A stretch of 64,000 bases of DNA. Source: Phycisphaerae bacterium (GTDB lineage: Bacteria; Planctomycetota; Phycisphaerae; UBA1845). The notes under the pieces were generated by a model. It was not told where the DNA came from. It made no database searches and saw only the letters and a list, made by a program, of their open reading frames with translations. Both the position numbers and the translations under genes were made by a program. The stretch lies in NCBI GenBank assembly GCA_029260015.1, contig JAJDEB010000036.1, positions 744,001 to 808,000 on the forward strand, read 5' to 3'. Shown here piece by piece: positions 24,656-34,815 of the stretch. Within the stretch, counting starts at the first letter, position 1. Every line of letters begins with the position of its first letter.

Positions 24656-25705
24656 CTACCCCTTGATCGTTCGCAACCAACCGTGGGCATCCGGAACTTC
24701 GCTGAGTTGGATCGCTCGTAGCTTGTTGTAGAGTTGAGTCGTCAACGGACCGGGTTCGCCATCGTGCGAGTAGACGGCTTCTCGATCGCCATGACGTATC
24801 GAACCGATCGGCGTGATCACTGCTGCCGTTCCGCAACAACCGGCTTCTGCAAAATCGAAAATCTCTTCGATGGCAATCGGCCGTCTCTCGGGGCGCATAC
24901 CCAATTCGCCAGCCAGCGTGATGAGCGATTTGTTGGTGATCGATGGCAGAATCGAATCGCTTTTCGGTGTGATGTATTGCCCGTCCTTGGTGATCGCAAA
25001 AAAGTTGGCCGGACCGGATTCGTCGATGTACTTGTGCTCTTTGGCGTCGAGGTAAACCGCATCGGCATACCCCTTCTCGCGGGCGGATGCTCCTGCGCGA
25101 AGACTTGCAGCATAATTACCACCGACCTTAACATCACCCACTCCAAGCGGTGCAGCCCGATCGACTTTTTCTTCAACGATCATTTTGACGGGCTTGAAAC
25201 CGTTCTTGAAGTACGGCCCTACCGGAGTGACGAACACCATGAACATGTAATCGTCAGCCGGTTTCACGCCAACCCTTGGCCCCATTCCAATGAGCAGCGG
25301 TCGAATGTACAACGATGCGCCGGTGCCATAAGGTGGCACAAAACGACGGTTGGCTTGGACGACCCGATCCACCGCTTCGACAAACATCTCGATGGACGGT
25401 GGCTGCATGAGAATCTTGCGCCCGGTGAAGTCCATTCGTTTGGCGTTTTCTTCAACGCGAAAAACGACGACGTCACCGCCTTTGGTTTCGAACGCTTTGA
25501 GACCTTCAAAACATTCCTGACCGTAGTGCAAACAGGTGGCGGCCATGTGGACGGGAATGGTCTCGTCTTTGGTCAGAACGCCTTCGTCCCAATGTCCATT
25601 GCTATATGTGTAGCGGATGTTGCAATCGGTCTTGGTGTATCCAAAGATGAGCTCGGACCAGTTCAGGTCAGCTTTCTGCGTTTCTTGGGTTCCGATGTCG
25701 CTCAC
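24656..25705 (-). CDS. ilvE: Branched-chain amino acid aminotransferase
   Basis: 349 residues from GTG 25705, eight bases after AGGAGG. The enzyme transfers the amino group between glutamate and the 2-oxo acids of leucine, isoleucine and valine, using PLP. Fold-IV signatures are present: the substrate loop (HYGQECFEGLKAF), RMDFTGRKILMQPP, the lysine in VKVGGNYAASL region and EAGCCGTAAVITPIG near the end. The layout matches the long (about 350-residue) BCAT2-type enzymes. It is the last gene of a run downstream of the lolD-like gene, with a 26-base gap; no metabolic link to those genes is evident. Confidence 0.93.
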   Translation of the reverse strand: MSDIGTQETQKADLNWSELIFGYTKTDCNIRYTYSNGHWDEGVLTKDETIPVHMAATCLHYGQECFEGLKAFETKGGDVVVFRVEENAKRMDFTGRKILMQPPSIEMFVEAVDRVVQANRRFVPPYGTGASLYIRPLLIGMGPRVGVKPADDYMFMVFVTPVGPYFKNGFKPVKMIVEEKVDRAAPLGVGDVKVGGNYAASLRAGASAREKGYADAVYLDAKEHKYIDESGPANFFAITKDGQYITPKSDSILPSITNKSLITLAGELGMRPERRPIAIEEIFDFAEAGCCGTAAVITPIGSIRHGDREAVYSHDGEPGPLTTQLYNKLRAIQLSEVPDAHGWLRTIKG

Positions 25706-25731
25706 CTGCGTTCCTCCTGTCGTTTGATTGG

Positions 25732-26427
25732 CTAGGGTTCGATACGGCCATCGACGAGTCGCACCTGCCGATCGGCTTGCTTGGCAATTAGCGGATCGTG
25801 CGTCACCAATACGATCGTCTGCCCTTTTTGGTTCAACGAGCGCAGGCAATCCATGATGCCCTTGCCCATTTTAGCATCCAGATTACCCGTTGGCTCGTCC
25901 GCAAGCAAAAATCGCGGTTCATTCATGATTGCCCGGGCTATCGCGACCCTCTGGCGTTCACCACCGGATAGCTCTTTCGGACGATGTTTGAGGCGATCTT
26001 TGAGCCCCACCGTGCCAAGAATTTCCCCCGCTTTCGCTATCGCCGATTTTCGGGATGACATCCAATCAAGCGTTGACGTTCCGACCATCCGGGGCATCAG
26101 CACGTTTTCGAGCACGTTGAATTCCGGGAGCAGGTGGTAGAACTGAAAGACAAATCCAACATCGCGATTACGCACCGCATCGCGACGCCAGGTGCCAGCC
26201 GCAAACAAGTCCTCGCCAGCAAACGATACTGTTCCCTGATCCGGAGCGTCCAACGCCCCGAGGATGTGCAGAAGCGTACTCTTACCGCAACCACTTGAAC
26301 CGGTGATGGCCAACATCTCCCCTTCGTTCACTTCGAGATTAACCCCACGAAGGACGCTGACCTTGGTCTTGCCCAGGGAGTACGACTTGTGCAGTTTGGT
26401 TGCTCGTGCCAGGACCAATGCGGTCAC
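25732..26427 (-). CDS. lolD: Lipoprotein-release ABC transporter ATPase
   Basis: 231 residues. Walker A GSSGCGKST, Q-loop VFQFYHLLPEF, signature LSGGERQRVAIARAI, Walker B FLLADEP followed by TGNLD, and H-loop VTHD are all intact. The TGNLD extension after Walker B and the LLPEF Q-loop are typical of the LolD/MacB/FtsE group. With the FtsX-type permease encoded just upstream it should form a LolCDE-like complex that extracts lipoproteins from the inner membrane for delivery to the outer membrane. A MacB-like export role is the alternative. Confidence 0.88.
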   Translation of the reverse strand: MTALVLARATKLHKSYSLGKTKVSVLRGVNLEVNEGEMLAITGSSGCGKSTLLHILGALDAPDQGTVSFAGEDLFAAGTWRRDAVRNRDVGFVFQFYHLLPEFNVLENVLMPRMVGTSTLDWMSSRKSAIAKAGEILGTVGLKDRLKHRPKELSGGERQRVAIARAIMNEPRFLLADEPTGNLDAKMGKGIMDCLRSLNQKGQTIVLVTHDPLIAKQADRQVRLVDGRIEP

Positions 26428-26442
26428 TCCGATCCGTTTTTA

Positions 26443-28005
26443 TTATTCGTAGCGAAGCGTCTTTACGGGCCAGACCCATGCGGCTTTTAGCGCAGGGACC
26501 AACGCTCCAAGCGTAGACGTTAGGACGGCCATACAGAAAACGGCAAAGATCACCATCGGTTTGACGACGCTGGGGATTCTATCGAAAGTGTAAACCTCGG
26601 GCGACCAAACCTGCATTTTCGGATTCAACGATGCCAGCCACGACTGAAGCTCATTGATGTTCGCGACCACGGTTGTCCCGGTCAAAATGCCGAGGATGCC
26701 GCCGATGACGCCGATGATCGCCCCGTACATGATGAAGATCATCGCCACACCTGCGGACGTCGCCCCAAGGCTTTTGATGATGCCGATGTCGCGGGTCTTC
26801 TGCAGCACGATCATATAAAACACCACACCGATCAATACGATCGCCACGATGCTGATGATCGCAAAGAGAATCGTCACCAAAACTTTTTCTTTTTCGACAG
26901 CTTGAATAAACGCCTGTTGGCGTGTTTCCCAAGTATCCACTCCAACCGTTTCCAACAGCCTTGCATCAATCGGCGTGACGTTACCAGCCAACGTTCCCAG
27001 AAACTCTGCCCAGACTTCTTCGATCTTGGGCTGCAGAGCGTTGTAGTCCTGCCCTTTCGTCAAACTGACGAGCAGCTGCGACGCTCTCGGTTTCGAGTAT
27101 GTTCCGTCGACAAGTTCAAGCGACCCCATGCTGAGGTATTCTTGGAAGAGTTTAAAATCGACGTAGACGCAGACCTTATCGATTTCGTAAACCTTGGTGC
27201 GTGAGTCGTCGACATTTCGCATCGCCACCGGAATCGGGTTTTCTGCGATGTTGCCACCTGACGTCAGAGGCAAGATCGTCAGTATGATTTTCGTTCCGCG
27301 CTGAAGTCCACGGTCATATTGCCCTTCCTTATTGCGTGAGTATGCAACGTCGGTCCCGATGACGATCCCGGGCAGAGGGTCGCCTTCCATTGCCGGCGTT
27401 CCGTATTCATTGAAGAAGTACCCCACACCATGGGGCGAATTGTAATTCGTCTCGTCAAAGTCTGTCTTGTCCACTTTGCTTTCGTCGCGGTTCTTAAGGT
27501 ACTTTTGATGGGCTTCTTCAAGCTCTTGGGGAAGGAACGGCTTGCCTTTCGAATCAACACCTGCCACGGGAATCTGCACCGGACCCAATGATGTCGTGTT
27601 GGGATAGTACCGCTCGTAGTACAGGCTGTCATAGAAATCATTGACCTCGCAATACGCGTCGAAGTCAATCGCAACAATGCGCACCGGTTGTGTGAATTTG
27701 GTCCTCGGTTCGCGCATGATCCCGTAGCTGTAGATCACCGGCGTGACGACGTCGATCTCGCCGGGCATTTGCTCTTTGAGGTAGACGCTGAATTCGTCGT
27801 AGTATGGAAATCCCTGCAGCGTCTTGTTGTCGATGATGATGTCGCCCAGCAGCCCGCGCGAATGCTGTTTGATGTTGTCTAAAAAACCATCCATGACGCT
27901 GAACACAATCAGCACCATCGCCACGCATAGCCACACACTCAGGACCGAAAAGACCGCCACCCATTTGCTGATGAGGTATCGGAAGGTTAGGAAAAGCTTA
28001 TACAT
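26443..28005 (-). CDS. FtsX-type permease, LolC/LolE-like
   Basis: 520 residues, longer than E. coli LolC/E (about 400). One membrane helix near the N-terminus (WVAVFSVLSVWLCVAMVLIV), a large periplasmic domain (about 45-375), then three helices in the C-terminal FtsX domain: LVTILFAIISIVAIVLIGVV, VAMIFIMYGAIIGVIGGILG and MVIFAVFCMAVLTSTLGALV. The stretch TRDIGIIKSLGAT is the conserved cytoplasmic coupling motif of this family. With the LolD-like ATPase 15 bases downstream it should act in lipoprotein release. Only one permease gene is present, so it may be a homodimer. Confidence 0.85.
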   Translation of the reverse strand: MYKLFLTFRYLISKWVAVFSVLSVWLCVAMVLIVFSVMDGFLDNIKQHSRGLLGDIIIDNKTLQGFPYYDEFSVYLKEQMPGEIDVVTPVIYSYGIMREPRTKFTQPVRIVAIDFDAYCEVNDFYDSLYYERYYPNTTSLGPVQIPVAGVDSKGKPFLPQELEEAHQKYLKNRDESKVDKTDFDETNYNSPHGVGYFFNEYGTPAMEGDPLPGIVIGTDVAYSRNKEGQYDRGLQRGTKIILTILPLTSGGNIAENPIPVAMRNVDDSRTKVYEIDKVCVYVDFKLFQEYLSMGSLELVDGTYSKPRASQLLVSLTKGQDYNALQPKIEEVWAEFLGTLAGNVTPIDARLLETVGVDTWETRQQAFIQAVEKEKVLVTILFAIISIVAIVLIGVVFYMIVLQKTRDIGIIKSLGATSAGVAMIFIMYGAIIGVIGGILGILTGTTVVANINELQSWLASLNPKMQVWSPEVYTFDRIPSVVKPMVIFAVFCMAVLTSTLGALVPALKAAWVWPVKTLRYE

Positions 28006-28064
28006 GCGTGTGGGTCTCGTGTAATAGGGCGCCGCTATTGGAAGTGCCAGATTGTGTCACCAGG

Positions 28065-29579
28065 CTACTGGTTTACTGCATCGGTTGAATCTTCGTTCGA
28101 CTCAGTTTGAACCGCCGCCCTACGCTGCAGCGGAAAGAGAATCACGTCGCGAATGCTTGAACTGTCGGTCAGCAGCATCACCAATCGATCAATCCCCACA
28201 CCCAATCCGCCAGCCGGCGGCATTCCGTACTGCAATGCCAGCACGAAATCGTCATCCATCACCGCCATCGTCTCATGCTGGCCGGAAAGCTGCTGCTTCA
28301 AGTTGGCATGCTGCACATCGGGATCATTCAACTCGGTGTAGGCATTGCCCAGTTCCATGCACGCAACGTACGCCTCGAAGCGCAGGGCGATATTCGGATC
28401 ATCCGGATGTCGCCGGGTCAGCGGGCATAAAGCGGCTGGATAGTCGTAAACAAACGTGGGCTGAATAAGGTGCGGTTCGACGGTTTCTTCAAACACATCG
28501 TTGACCACGACCGCGTCGTCTTTCCCTTCGTGCTTGATGCCAAGTTCGGTCGCTTTGGCCCGCACGCCGGCCATGTCTTCCATCGATACGCCACCGTATT
28601 CGCGGAGCAAATCCAAATATTTTTGACGACTCCACGGCAAACTGAAATCGAGTTCGTGTTCGCGGAAGTTGCGGGTGAAGTTATCGTCGAGATCTTCAAT
28701 TGCAGCCGCCACCATCTCCTCGACGCGCTGCATCATCACGAAGTAGTCGCCATACGCCTCGTACAATTCCAGCAGAGTGAATTCCGGATTGTGCTGCGTG
28801 CTGATCCCCTCATTGCGGAAGTTGCGCGAGAATTCAAAAACGCGCTCCAACCCGCCAACCAGTAGACGCTTCAGATAAAGCTCCGGGCTGATCCTCAGAA
28901 ACAACTCCAGATCGAGCGTGTTGTGATGCGTCGTGAACGGTCGGGCAGCCGCCCCACCATAAATCGGTTGCAGCACTGGCGTTTCGACTTCGAGGTATTC
29001 CAGCCCGACCAGATAATCGCGGACCGATTGAATGATCTTGCTGCGGGCTTTGAATACTTCGCGAACGTCGGGGTTCGTAAACAAATCGACGTAGCGCTGG
29101 CGGTAGCGCATTTCGACATCGGTCAGACCGTGCCACTTTTCGGGTGGAGGATGCAGGGCTTTGCACAGCAGCATAACACTGCTTCCCCATACAGTGATTT
29201 CGCCGGTTTTGGTTTTGCCAAGGTATCCATCCATCCCGATGATGTCGCCGAGATCGAACGTTTTGATGACCGGCCAGGAGTCCTTGACGGCCCGCTTCGA
29301 AAGCGCCACTTGAATGTCGCCGCTCCCATCGCGAATCGTGAGGAACACCAGATTGCCCATGACCCGCTGCAACACGATGCGGCCAGCCACTCGCGCGGTC
29401 TCGTCTTCTTTCGACTCACCGCTGTCGAGTTCGAGTGCTTCTGCCCGGCTCCTGACATCTGCAACGTGTTCAACGTCGGCGAATCGACCACCATATGGGT
29501 CAACTTCAAGCCCGCGGATTTTCTCCACTTTGGCCCGGCGTTCCTGGACGAATTTGTTTTCGTGTTCCACAGCCGACAC
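28065..29579 (-). CDS. lysS: Lysyl-tRNA synthetase, class II
   Basis: About 504 residues from GTG 29579 (GTG 29570 is an alternative, 11 bases after GGAG). OB-fold anticodon domain first (ARVAGRIVLQRVMGNLVFLT), then the class II core: motif 1 around FLVGLEYLEVETPVLQP, motif 2 ELYLKRLLVGGLERVFEFSR with FRNEG, and motif 3 GLGVGIDRLVMLLTDS. It charges tRNA-Lys with lysine. The open frame extends further upstream (to 29732), but the added residues do not resemble the family. The tail after ILFPLQRR is a short acidic extension. Part of the minus-strand run between the SDR and lol genes. Confidence 0.92.
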   Translation of the reverse strand: MSAVEHENKFVQERRAKVEKIRGLEVDPYGGRFADVEHVADVRSRAEALELDSGESKEDETARVAGRIVLQRVMGNLVFLTIRDGSGDIQVALSKRAVKDSWPVIKTFDLGDIIGMDGYLGKTKTGEITVWGSSVMLLCKALHPPPEKWHGLTDVEMRYRQRYVDLFTNPDVREVFKARSKIIQSVRDYLVGLEYLEVETPVLQPIYGGAAARPFTTHHNTLDLELFLRISPELYLKRLLVGGLERVFEFSRNFRNEGISTQHNPEFTLLELYEAYGDYFVMMQRVEEMVAAAIEDLDDNFTRNFREHELDFSLPWSRQKYLDLLREYGGVSMEDMAGVRAKATELGIKHEGKDDAVVVNDVFEETVEPHLIQPTFVYDYPAALCPLTRRHPDDPNIALRFEAYVACMELGNAYTELNDPDVQHANLKQQLSGQHETMAVMDDDFVLALQYGMPPAGGLGVGIDRLVMLLTDSSSIRDVILFPLQRRAAVQTESNEDSTDAVNQ

Positions 29580-29735
29580 AGCTCCGTAGCAATCGGTTAT
29601 TTCGCAATTCTTGGAAAAATACGCTGGGCAAGCGCACGCAACAGGTGGGAAACCCCTGGGCGCATCGGCCCGCGGACCGACACGCGCGTGAATCCTATCA
29701 CGCAACTGCAACCTGAGCAATGAACCGAACACCGG

Positions 29736-30491
29736 TCAGACGATGCTTCGCCCACCGTCCACGCGGATGATCTGGCCTGTGATGTAACCACCATGTTTTG
29801 CGAGAAACTTCACAGTTTGAGCAATGTCTTTGACGGTGCCTTCGCGCTTCAGAGGCACCTTCGCGACGAGGTGCTTCCGCGTCGATTCGTCGTAGTTGTC
29901 TGGGAAGATGGCGATGCCCGGTGCGACCCCGTTCACTCGAACCTTCGGTGCCAACCGCCGGGCGTATGACAACGTCATGCTGGCAAGTGCGGCTTTTGAT
30001 GCACAGTATGCTCGATGGTCGGGCCAAGGGCGATCAGCCGAAATGTCGCAAAGGTTGATGATTTGTCCGGAGGGTGCGTTTTCGAGCAGATGGGTCGCGG
30101 CTTCAATCAATGCGGCGGGCGCGATGGCGTTGACCTGCATCATCCGTCGCCAATGTTCGTCGGAGAATCCTCCGGGTGGGTCCTTTTCAAAAACCGATGC
30201 GTTGTTGATCAGAAGGTCAAGGCGGCCAAACGTGCGTTCGACACTTTTAATCAGTGTTGAAGGCAGTTCGGGATCGAGCAAGTCGCCTTGAAAAATCTCG
30301 CAGCGTCGCCCACTCTTTTCGATATTGGATTTCGTTTCGTCCGCCGCGTCTCTTGATTTGCGATAGTGGATCGCGACGTCGTAACCAGCGTCCGCCAAGG
30401 CGATCGCAATCCCTCGCCCGACGCGCATCGCCCCACCGGTGACGAGTGCGACTGGCGCACTATCGACGGTGCGTTTTGCATCATTTGTCAT
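29736..30491 (-). CDS. Short-chain dehydrogenase, pteridine-reductase-like
   Basis: 251 residues. Classical SDR: cofactor loop TGGAMRVGRGIA, NNAS (LLINNASVF), catalytic YCASK, and a C-terminal VDGG. The TGGAxRxGxxIA loop and the YRKSRDAADE stretch, which suggests NADPH preference, recall the FolM/pteridine reductase branch. The active Ser seems replaced in INLCDISADRP, where C-D-I-S keeps one Ser. It may reduce a pterin or another carbonyl; the substrate is uncertain. Its start overlaps the end of the upstream small membrane gene by 11 bases. Confidence 0.82.
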   Translation of the reverse strand: MTNDAKRTVDSAPVALVTGGAMRVGRGIAIALADAGYDVAIHYRKSRDAADETKSNIEKSGRRCEIFQGDLLDPELPSTLIKSVERTFGRLDLLINNASVFEKDPPGGFSDEHWRRMMQVNAIAPAALIEAATHLLENAPSGQIINLCDISADRPWPDHRAYCASKAALASMTLSYARRLAPKVRVNGVAPGIAIFPDNYDESTRKHLVAKVPLKREGTVKDIAQTVKFLAKHGGYITGQIIRVDGGRSIV

Positions 30492-30840
30492 CGTTAGCGT
30501 CGCTATCTGGAGACTCGTCTTCAGAATCCGGCAGCTTGTGCATCGCCCACACGTCAGTTGCGTCGGTGGCTACTGGCTGTTTTCGCGCCTGCCGCTTGCG
30601 CGAGCGTTGCAGTGATCGCATCAGGAACCATCCGAACATCAAGATGACAATCAACAGCAGCAGGATCATCATCAACATGGCGTAACCAGCCACCGGTCGG
30701 TTGCTGGCTGGGTTTTTGGTTGCGGATTCCTGTGCAAGTGCAATTAACGGGCAGGCCAACGTCGCTACACAGAACAGCGCGTACCGAAATCTCGGCCAAC
30801 CTGACACTGCCGGTTTGCAATCTTTGCGGGCGATTGTCAT
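30481..30840 (-). CDS. Small secreted/membrane protein
   Basis: 119 residues. A signal-peptide-like N-terminus (ALFCVATLACPLIALAQ), a short linker, a strong membrane helix (AGYAMLMMILLLLIVILMFG), a basic stretch (RSLQRSRKRQARKQ) and an acidic tail (DSEDESPDSDANDDK). The family is not recognised. It is three bases downstream of the dnaJ-like gene and overlaps the SDR gene, so it is translated from the same messenger. Confidence 0.6.
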   Translation of the reverse strand: MTIARKDCKPAVSGWPRFRYALFCVATLACPLIALAQESATKNPASNRPVAGYAMLMMILLLLIVILMFGWFLMRSLQRSRKRQARKQPVATDATDVWAMHKLPDSEDESPDSDANDDK

Positions 30841-30843
30841 GGC

Positions 30844-31791
30844 TTACGATTGCTTTTCGACAGTTTGATTTTCGAGCGTCGCCGCGAATTGTTTCATCAG
30901 CTCTTTCTGTTCGTCCGTCGGAGTGGTGGGCACATCAACCTGGATGCTGGCGATCAGGTCGCCGGCTGGCAACGTGCTGCTGGCTGGTACGCCCCTGCCG
31001 CGAAGGCGCATCTTGGCACCGCTCGATGTGCCGGGCGGAATCGTCAGCGTCACTTCGCCATCGAGCGTTTTGACGTCAACCTTCGCACCCAAGACCGCTT
31101 GTGTAACATTAATGTGAACGTCAGCGCGAAGGTCGCGCCCGATGCGATTGAATACCGGATGCGGCCGCACACGGCAGATAAAAAACAAATCACCGCGCGA
31201 TCCGCCGTTGCTGCCTGCACCCCCGCGTCCCTTCAAGCGAATCTGCTGACCATCCTCGACACCCGTGGGCACTTTGACTTTGAGCGTTTCGCGCCGGCCC
31301 AGCGATGGATCGTGAAGCTGAACATCGACTTCGATCTCCGCACCCTTGACCGCCTGCTCAAAACTGAGGTTGATGGTCCGGCGGATGTCGGCGCCGGCTT
31401 GGGCAGGGCGCTGTTGGCGATTGCGACGCCCACCGAAAATGCTTTCAAACGGATTCCCCCCAGTCCGAAACGCGCCAAACAAACTGTCCAGATCTTCGGC
31501 ATCGAGTTGCGAACCATCGGTGCCCCAGGTGTAAACCTTTTTCCCGTGCGGATTCGTCTGAAACTCACCGACACCGATTTCGCCAAACTCGTCGTATTGA
31601 GCGCGTTTCTCTTTATCGCTCAACACCGAATAGGCGTGCTGAACCTCTTTGAATTTGGCTTCAGCCGACGCATCGTCGCGATTGCGATCGGGGTGGAATT
31701 CCTTGGCAAGCTTGCGATAGGCCTTTTTGATCTCCGCGTCCGACGCTTTGCGATCAACGCCTAATATTTCGTAGTTGTCTCGCTTGCTCAT
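30844..31791 (-). CDS. J-domain co-chaperone, CbpA-like (no Cys-rich domain)
   Basis: 315 residues from ATG 31791. J domain (1-70) with intact HPD (FHPDRNRDD), a Gly/Phe region ([20 protein letters not shown]), then two C-terminal beta-domains ([40 protein letters not shown]) but no four-repeat zinc finger. This is the type II DnaJ/CbpA layout. It stimulates DnaK ATPase and delivers substrates. The open frame runs further upstream, but that part is a shadow of the divergent nitrilase gene. It heads the minus-strand run that includes SDR, lysS and the lol genes. Confidence 0.88.
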   Translation of the reverse strand: MSKRDNYEILGVDRKASDAEIKKAYRKLAKEFHPDRNRDDASAEAKFKEVQHAYSVLSDKEKRAQYDEFGEIGVGEFQTNPHGKKVYTWGTDGSQLDAEDLDSLFGAFRTGGNPFESIFGGRRNRQQRPAQAGADIRRTINLSFEQAVKGAEIEVDVQLHDPSLGRRETLKVKVPTGVEDGQQIRLKGRGGAGSNGGSRGDLFFICRVRPHPVFNRIGRDLRADVHINVTQAVLGAKVDVKTLDGEVTLTIPPGTSSGAKMRLRGRGVPASSTLPAGDLIASIQVDVPTTPTDEQKELMKQFAATLENQTVEKQS

Positions 31792-31944
31792 GTCGTCTTT
31801 GCTGATCAAATGACCTTCTGTTTCCGCCTCCAATGGCGCTTCGATAGCCCTTTGACCGAAATCTTCGGGCGATCGATAGATTCGATTATAGAGTCGCCCG
31901 CTGGTATTGAAAAGCAAGCCACCCCCACCTAGTATGTCGCGACC

Positions 31945-33426
31945 ATGTCGAAGGCAAAACAGTCCACAACCACCGACAAAGGCAGCACCGACGAACGCAG
32001 CAACATCACTGTTGCCGCTGCCCAGCTTACCGCGCACACGCTCAAACAAGCCGACACCGCGCTTGGCGAAATTGAGCAGGCGATTCGCGATGCTGCCAAG
32101 GCCAACGCCGATATGCTCGTGCTGCCCGAATGTGCCTACCCGGCGTACCTGATCGGTAGCGAGAGTGCATACCGATCGGCGACGATTCTCAAGTCTGAAG
32201 ACTTCGTCAAGAATCTTTCCGGATGGGCAAAAGAGCACAAAATTCAAATCGTCTGCGGATTTGTTGACGACGAAAACGACCAGCTTCGCAACGCGGCTGT
32301 CGTCATCGACGCAAAAGGCAACGAGTGTGGCCGCTATGCCAAGACGTTCCTGTGGGGCAAGGACAACGACTACTTCCAACCGGGTAAAGAACTGAAACCG
32401 TTCGATACGCCGCTTGGTAAAATTGGAATGTTCATCTGCGCCGACGGTCGAGCGCCGGAAATCGCAGCTGGCTTGGCCCATCAGGGGGCGCAACTCATCG
32501 CCGTACCGACCTGCTGGGTCAACGTCGCAAAGGAACCGAACAAGTTCCGCAACGCCCAAGCCGACTTCATGATCGAGGGTCGTGCAATAGAATGCGGTGT
32601 GGCGATCGTCGCAGCGAACAAGTGCGGTGTTGAAGGCGATACGCCCTATTGCGGGGCGAGTCAGATCGTCAGCGCGCAAGGCGAACGGATTGCCACTGCC
32701 CCACCCGATGCGGCGGCCATCATCACTGCTGAGGTTTCACTGACCAAACCGCACGCCATCGACATTCCGAAATGGTCGAAGCGTCGCATTTTTTCAGCCT
32801 ATGAACCGGTCCTCCCGAACCGCGAAGAGCTTGGCGAAATAAAGATCGCCGTCGCACCTTCCGATTGTGTTTTTCCGAATCCCGATTCTAACGAAACGCC
32901 TCCGCTGGAGTTGTTGGCGGCTGACGGTGTGCAGGTGGTGGGGTCAGCCCTGCCCGATCCGGAGACGGCTGACCGTTTGGACATTTATTGCCGGGCGCTT
33001 GGCATGACGCTCATCGCGTTTCCGTTTGTCGAGCGATTGATGATCGAACCGTTTGGCTCGTGTGGGTGCATCGAATCGGAGCACTTGGCATCATTCGCGC
33101 CGATGCGGATCATGGCCCTCGACGGTGCGGTGATCGTATTCGTCGCGGGCGATGAAGTGAACTTGCCCCTGCTGCGAACGCGGGCGGCAGAGAACTGCAT
33201 CTTCGTCGCGTCGGCAACAGCGAAGTCAGCCGTCCTCGTCGATCCAACCGGAAGAGTCATCGATCAAACCGAACCGGGCAAACCGGCCATCATCACTGCA
33301 ACGATCGATCTGCGCATGTCAGCCAACAAAGAAGTATTCCCTCAAACACACATCTGGGATCAACGCAAACCGGAACTCTACGCCGACGCCTTCGGCATCC
33401 ACGAACGCTTCGTCGCCCCGCACTAA
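31945..33426 (+). CDS. Tandem nitrilase-family protein, second domain degenerate
   Basis: 493 residues with two carbon-nitrogen hydrolase domains. The first (about 22-280) has the full triad: Glu in VLPECAYP, Lys in YAKTFLWG, Cys in [12 protein letters not shown]. The second (about 300-485) shares the fold pattern ([21 protein letters not shown]-type loop [32 protein letters not shown]) but the Cys position has no recognisable ICxD/E context. It probably hydrolyses a small amide or nitrile in the cytosol, with a regulatory or structural C-terminal partner domain. The substrate cannot be told. Divergent from the dnaJ-like gene. Confidence 0.83.
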   Translation: MSKAKQSTTTDKGSTDERSNITVAAAQLTAHTLKQADTALGEIEQAIRDAAKANADMLVLPECAYPAYLIGSESAYRSATILKSEDFVKNLSGWAKEHKIQIVCGFVDDENDQLRNAAVVIDAKGNECGRYAKTFLWGKDNDYFQPGKELKPFDTPLGKIGMFICADGRAPEIAAGLAHQGAQLIAVPTCWVNVAKEPNKFRNAQADFMIEGRAIECGVAIVAANKCGVEGDTPYCGASQIVSAQGERIATAPPDAAAIITAEVSLTKPHAIDIPKWSKRRIFSAYEPVLPNREELGEIKIAVAPSDCVFPNPDSNETPPLELLAADGVQVVGSALPDPETADRLDIYCRALGMTLIAFPFVERLMIEPFGSCGCIESEHLASFAPMRIMALDGAVIVFVAGDEVNLPLLRTRAAENCIFVASATAKSAVLVDPTGRVIDQTEPGKPAIITATIDLRMSANKEVFPQTHIWDQRKPELYADAFGIHERFVAPH

Positions 33427-33451
33427 CAAACGCCGCAATGCGCGACGACTT

Positions 33452-33516
33452 GTAGGGTCTGCTGTGCGGACCATCGAGCGTCATATTCAATCAGCGGTCC
33501 GCACAGCGGACCCTAC
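33452..33516. repeat. REP pair, family B
   Basis: Inverted arms of 21 bases, beginning GTAGGGTCTGCTGTGCG on one side and the family sequence GTAGGGTCCGCTGTGCG on the other, with 23 bases between. Each arm has an inner hairpin (GGTCYGC/GCGGACC) and a GTAG head on the outside. Located between convergent genes. Confidence 0.85.
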
Positions 33517-33525
33517 AAATACAGC

Positions 33526-34815
33526 CTAATCTTCTTGCCCGCCACCGACCTTGACCGCCGTGCCAAGTGCCAAAAGTATAAATAGTGCGTCTATCGGATG
33601 GAACATTGCCTTGAAGAACGTTTTGCTACCGACATTCAGTTCGGCCAACGCTTCTTCCTTTTCCTCGTCGGTGATGTTGTCTTCATCCAGCGCAGCTATA
33701 TCGTTTGCTTCTTTGCGTTTGACTTCCACAACGATCTTGTCGCTGTCCATCGCTGCGACACGCTGGCTCGCCTCTTTGTGCTTACGGAACCAATCTTTTT
33801 CGTACAGCTTCTCTGCTTCTTCCCACTCCAACGTATCAACCAAGTCGTCATCAACTTTCGAGGGCATATCTTGGATATACAGGTAGGTCAATCGAGCACT
33901 CGGGTAGTCCGGAATATCCCAACGCTCCTCGTCATACCAGCGGTCAACGTCAACCCGGGCGTCGGCAAGCTCATCCTCTTTCATTTCGTAGAATTCGTCA
34001 CCCGCGGTTTGACATGCATTGCGAGCGTCATCCCACGGAGAGAGTCCCTGCAAGTCATACTCATGATCGCAGCGGTGCATTTCGCGGGCCGCAACCTCCC
34101 ACCCTCCACCGCTGAACAACTCTGCCAGTTGCTTGTATGGATTCGCAAAACTATTGAAGATCAAGACCTTGGCCACGAAAATACCAAGGGCAGCCGTAAT
34201 CACCGAGACCAATGCACCTCGCATATTCTCTTGCCCATAACCGAGCTTCATTCCAAGGCCGGCCAGAAAACCCACACCCAATGCGATGTACCCAATCTCA
34301 AATCCGGTGCCGATCGCAACCCCGTACCAAACGCCAGCACCGATCAGCGCACCGCCAGCACTCATGGCGCACCCAATGCCGAAGCGACCTGTACCGGCTG
34401 CGAGTTTGCTTACCTTGCTCGCGGTCTTTGATTTCTTGACCGGTTCGTTACCAATAATCGCCGGATCAAAACCGCACGACAGGCAGACCTTCGCGTCTTT
34501 GGTCATCTGCGACTTGCACTTGGGGCAGGCTTTTTGATGCGCGGCAAGGTCCGGACCCTGAGCGGTTTCCGATGATGCCTCCGAGCTGAACAGATCGTCG
34601 AGCAGGCTATCTTCATCTGACGCGGGCGCCGGAACAGGTGGTGGCGCAGTGGCTGTTGACTGAGATGCAGAACCCGACGCACCCGCCGGCGCGCCGACTA
34701 GAATCTTGAATCCGCACTTTGGGCATTTGACTTTTCGCCCTGCTGCAGCGGCTGGCACTCGTAACTTCGCGCTGCACTGACAGCGCACAATCTGATGATC
34801 ATCATTGGTCATCAA
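33526..34815 (-). CDS. Zinc-ribbon membrane protein
   Basis: 429 residues. A first zinc ribbon (CQCSAKLRVPAAAAGRKVKC, then PKC), a Pro/Ser/Ala linker with DDLFSSE, a second ribbon (CPKCKSQMTKDAKVCLSCG), two or three membrane helices (about 145-225: GCAMSAGGALIGAGVWYGVA, ALGVGFLAGLGM, LVSVITAALGIFVAKVLIFN), a long charged helical region, and a last hydrophobic helix (IDALFILLALGTAVKVG). The first ribbon followed by a low-complexity linker is common in planctomycete membrane proteins. Function unknown. Starts head-to-head with valS, so the two share a promoter region of about 190 bases. Confidence 0.78.
   Translation of the reverse strand: MMTNDDHQIVRCQCSAKLRVPAAAAGRKVKCPKCGFKILVGAPAGASGSASQSTATAPPPVPAPASDEDSLLDDLFSSEASSETAQGPDLAAHQKACPKCKSQMTKDAKVCLSCGFDPAIIGNEPVKKSKTASKVSKLAAGTGRFGIGCAMSAGGALIGAGVWYGVAIGTGFEIGYIALGVGFLAGLGMKLGYGQENMRGALVSVITAALGIFVAKVLIFNSFANPYKQLAELFSGGGWEVAAREMHRCDHEYDLQGLSPWDDARNACQTAGDEFYEMKEDELADARVDVDRWYDEERWDIPDYPSARLTYLYIQDMPSKVDDDLVDTLEWEEAEKLYEKDWFRKHKEASQRVAAMDSDKIVVEVKRKEANDIAALDEDNITDEEKEEALAELNVGSKTFFKAMFHPIDALFILLALGTAVKVGGGQED

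Noticed and set aside
24734..25735. A 333-codon open frame on the plus strand
   Set aside because: Antisense to ilvE, whose motifs are intact.
31945..32679. Upstream extension of the dnaJ-like frame, giving a 611-residue product
   Set aside because: The extension is antisense to the nitrilase coding region and does not resemble any domain; the J domain begins at 31791.
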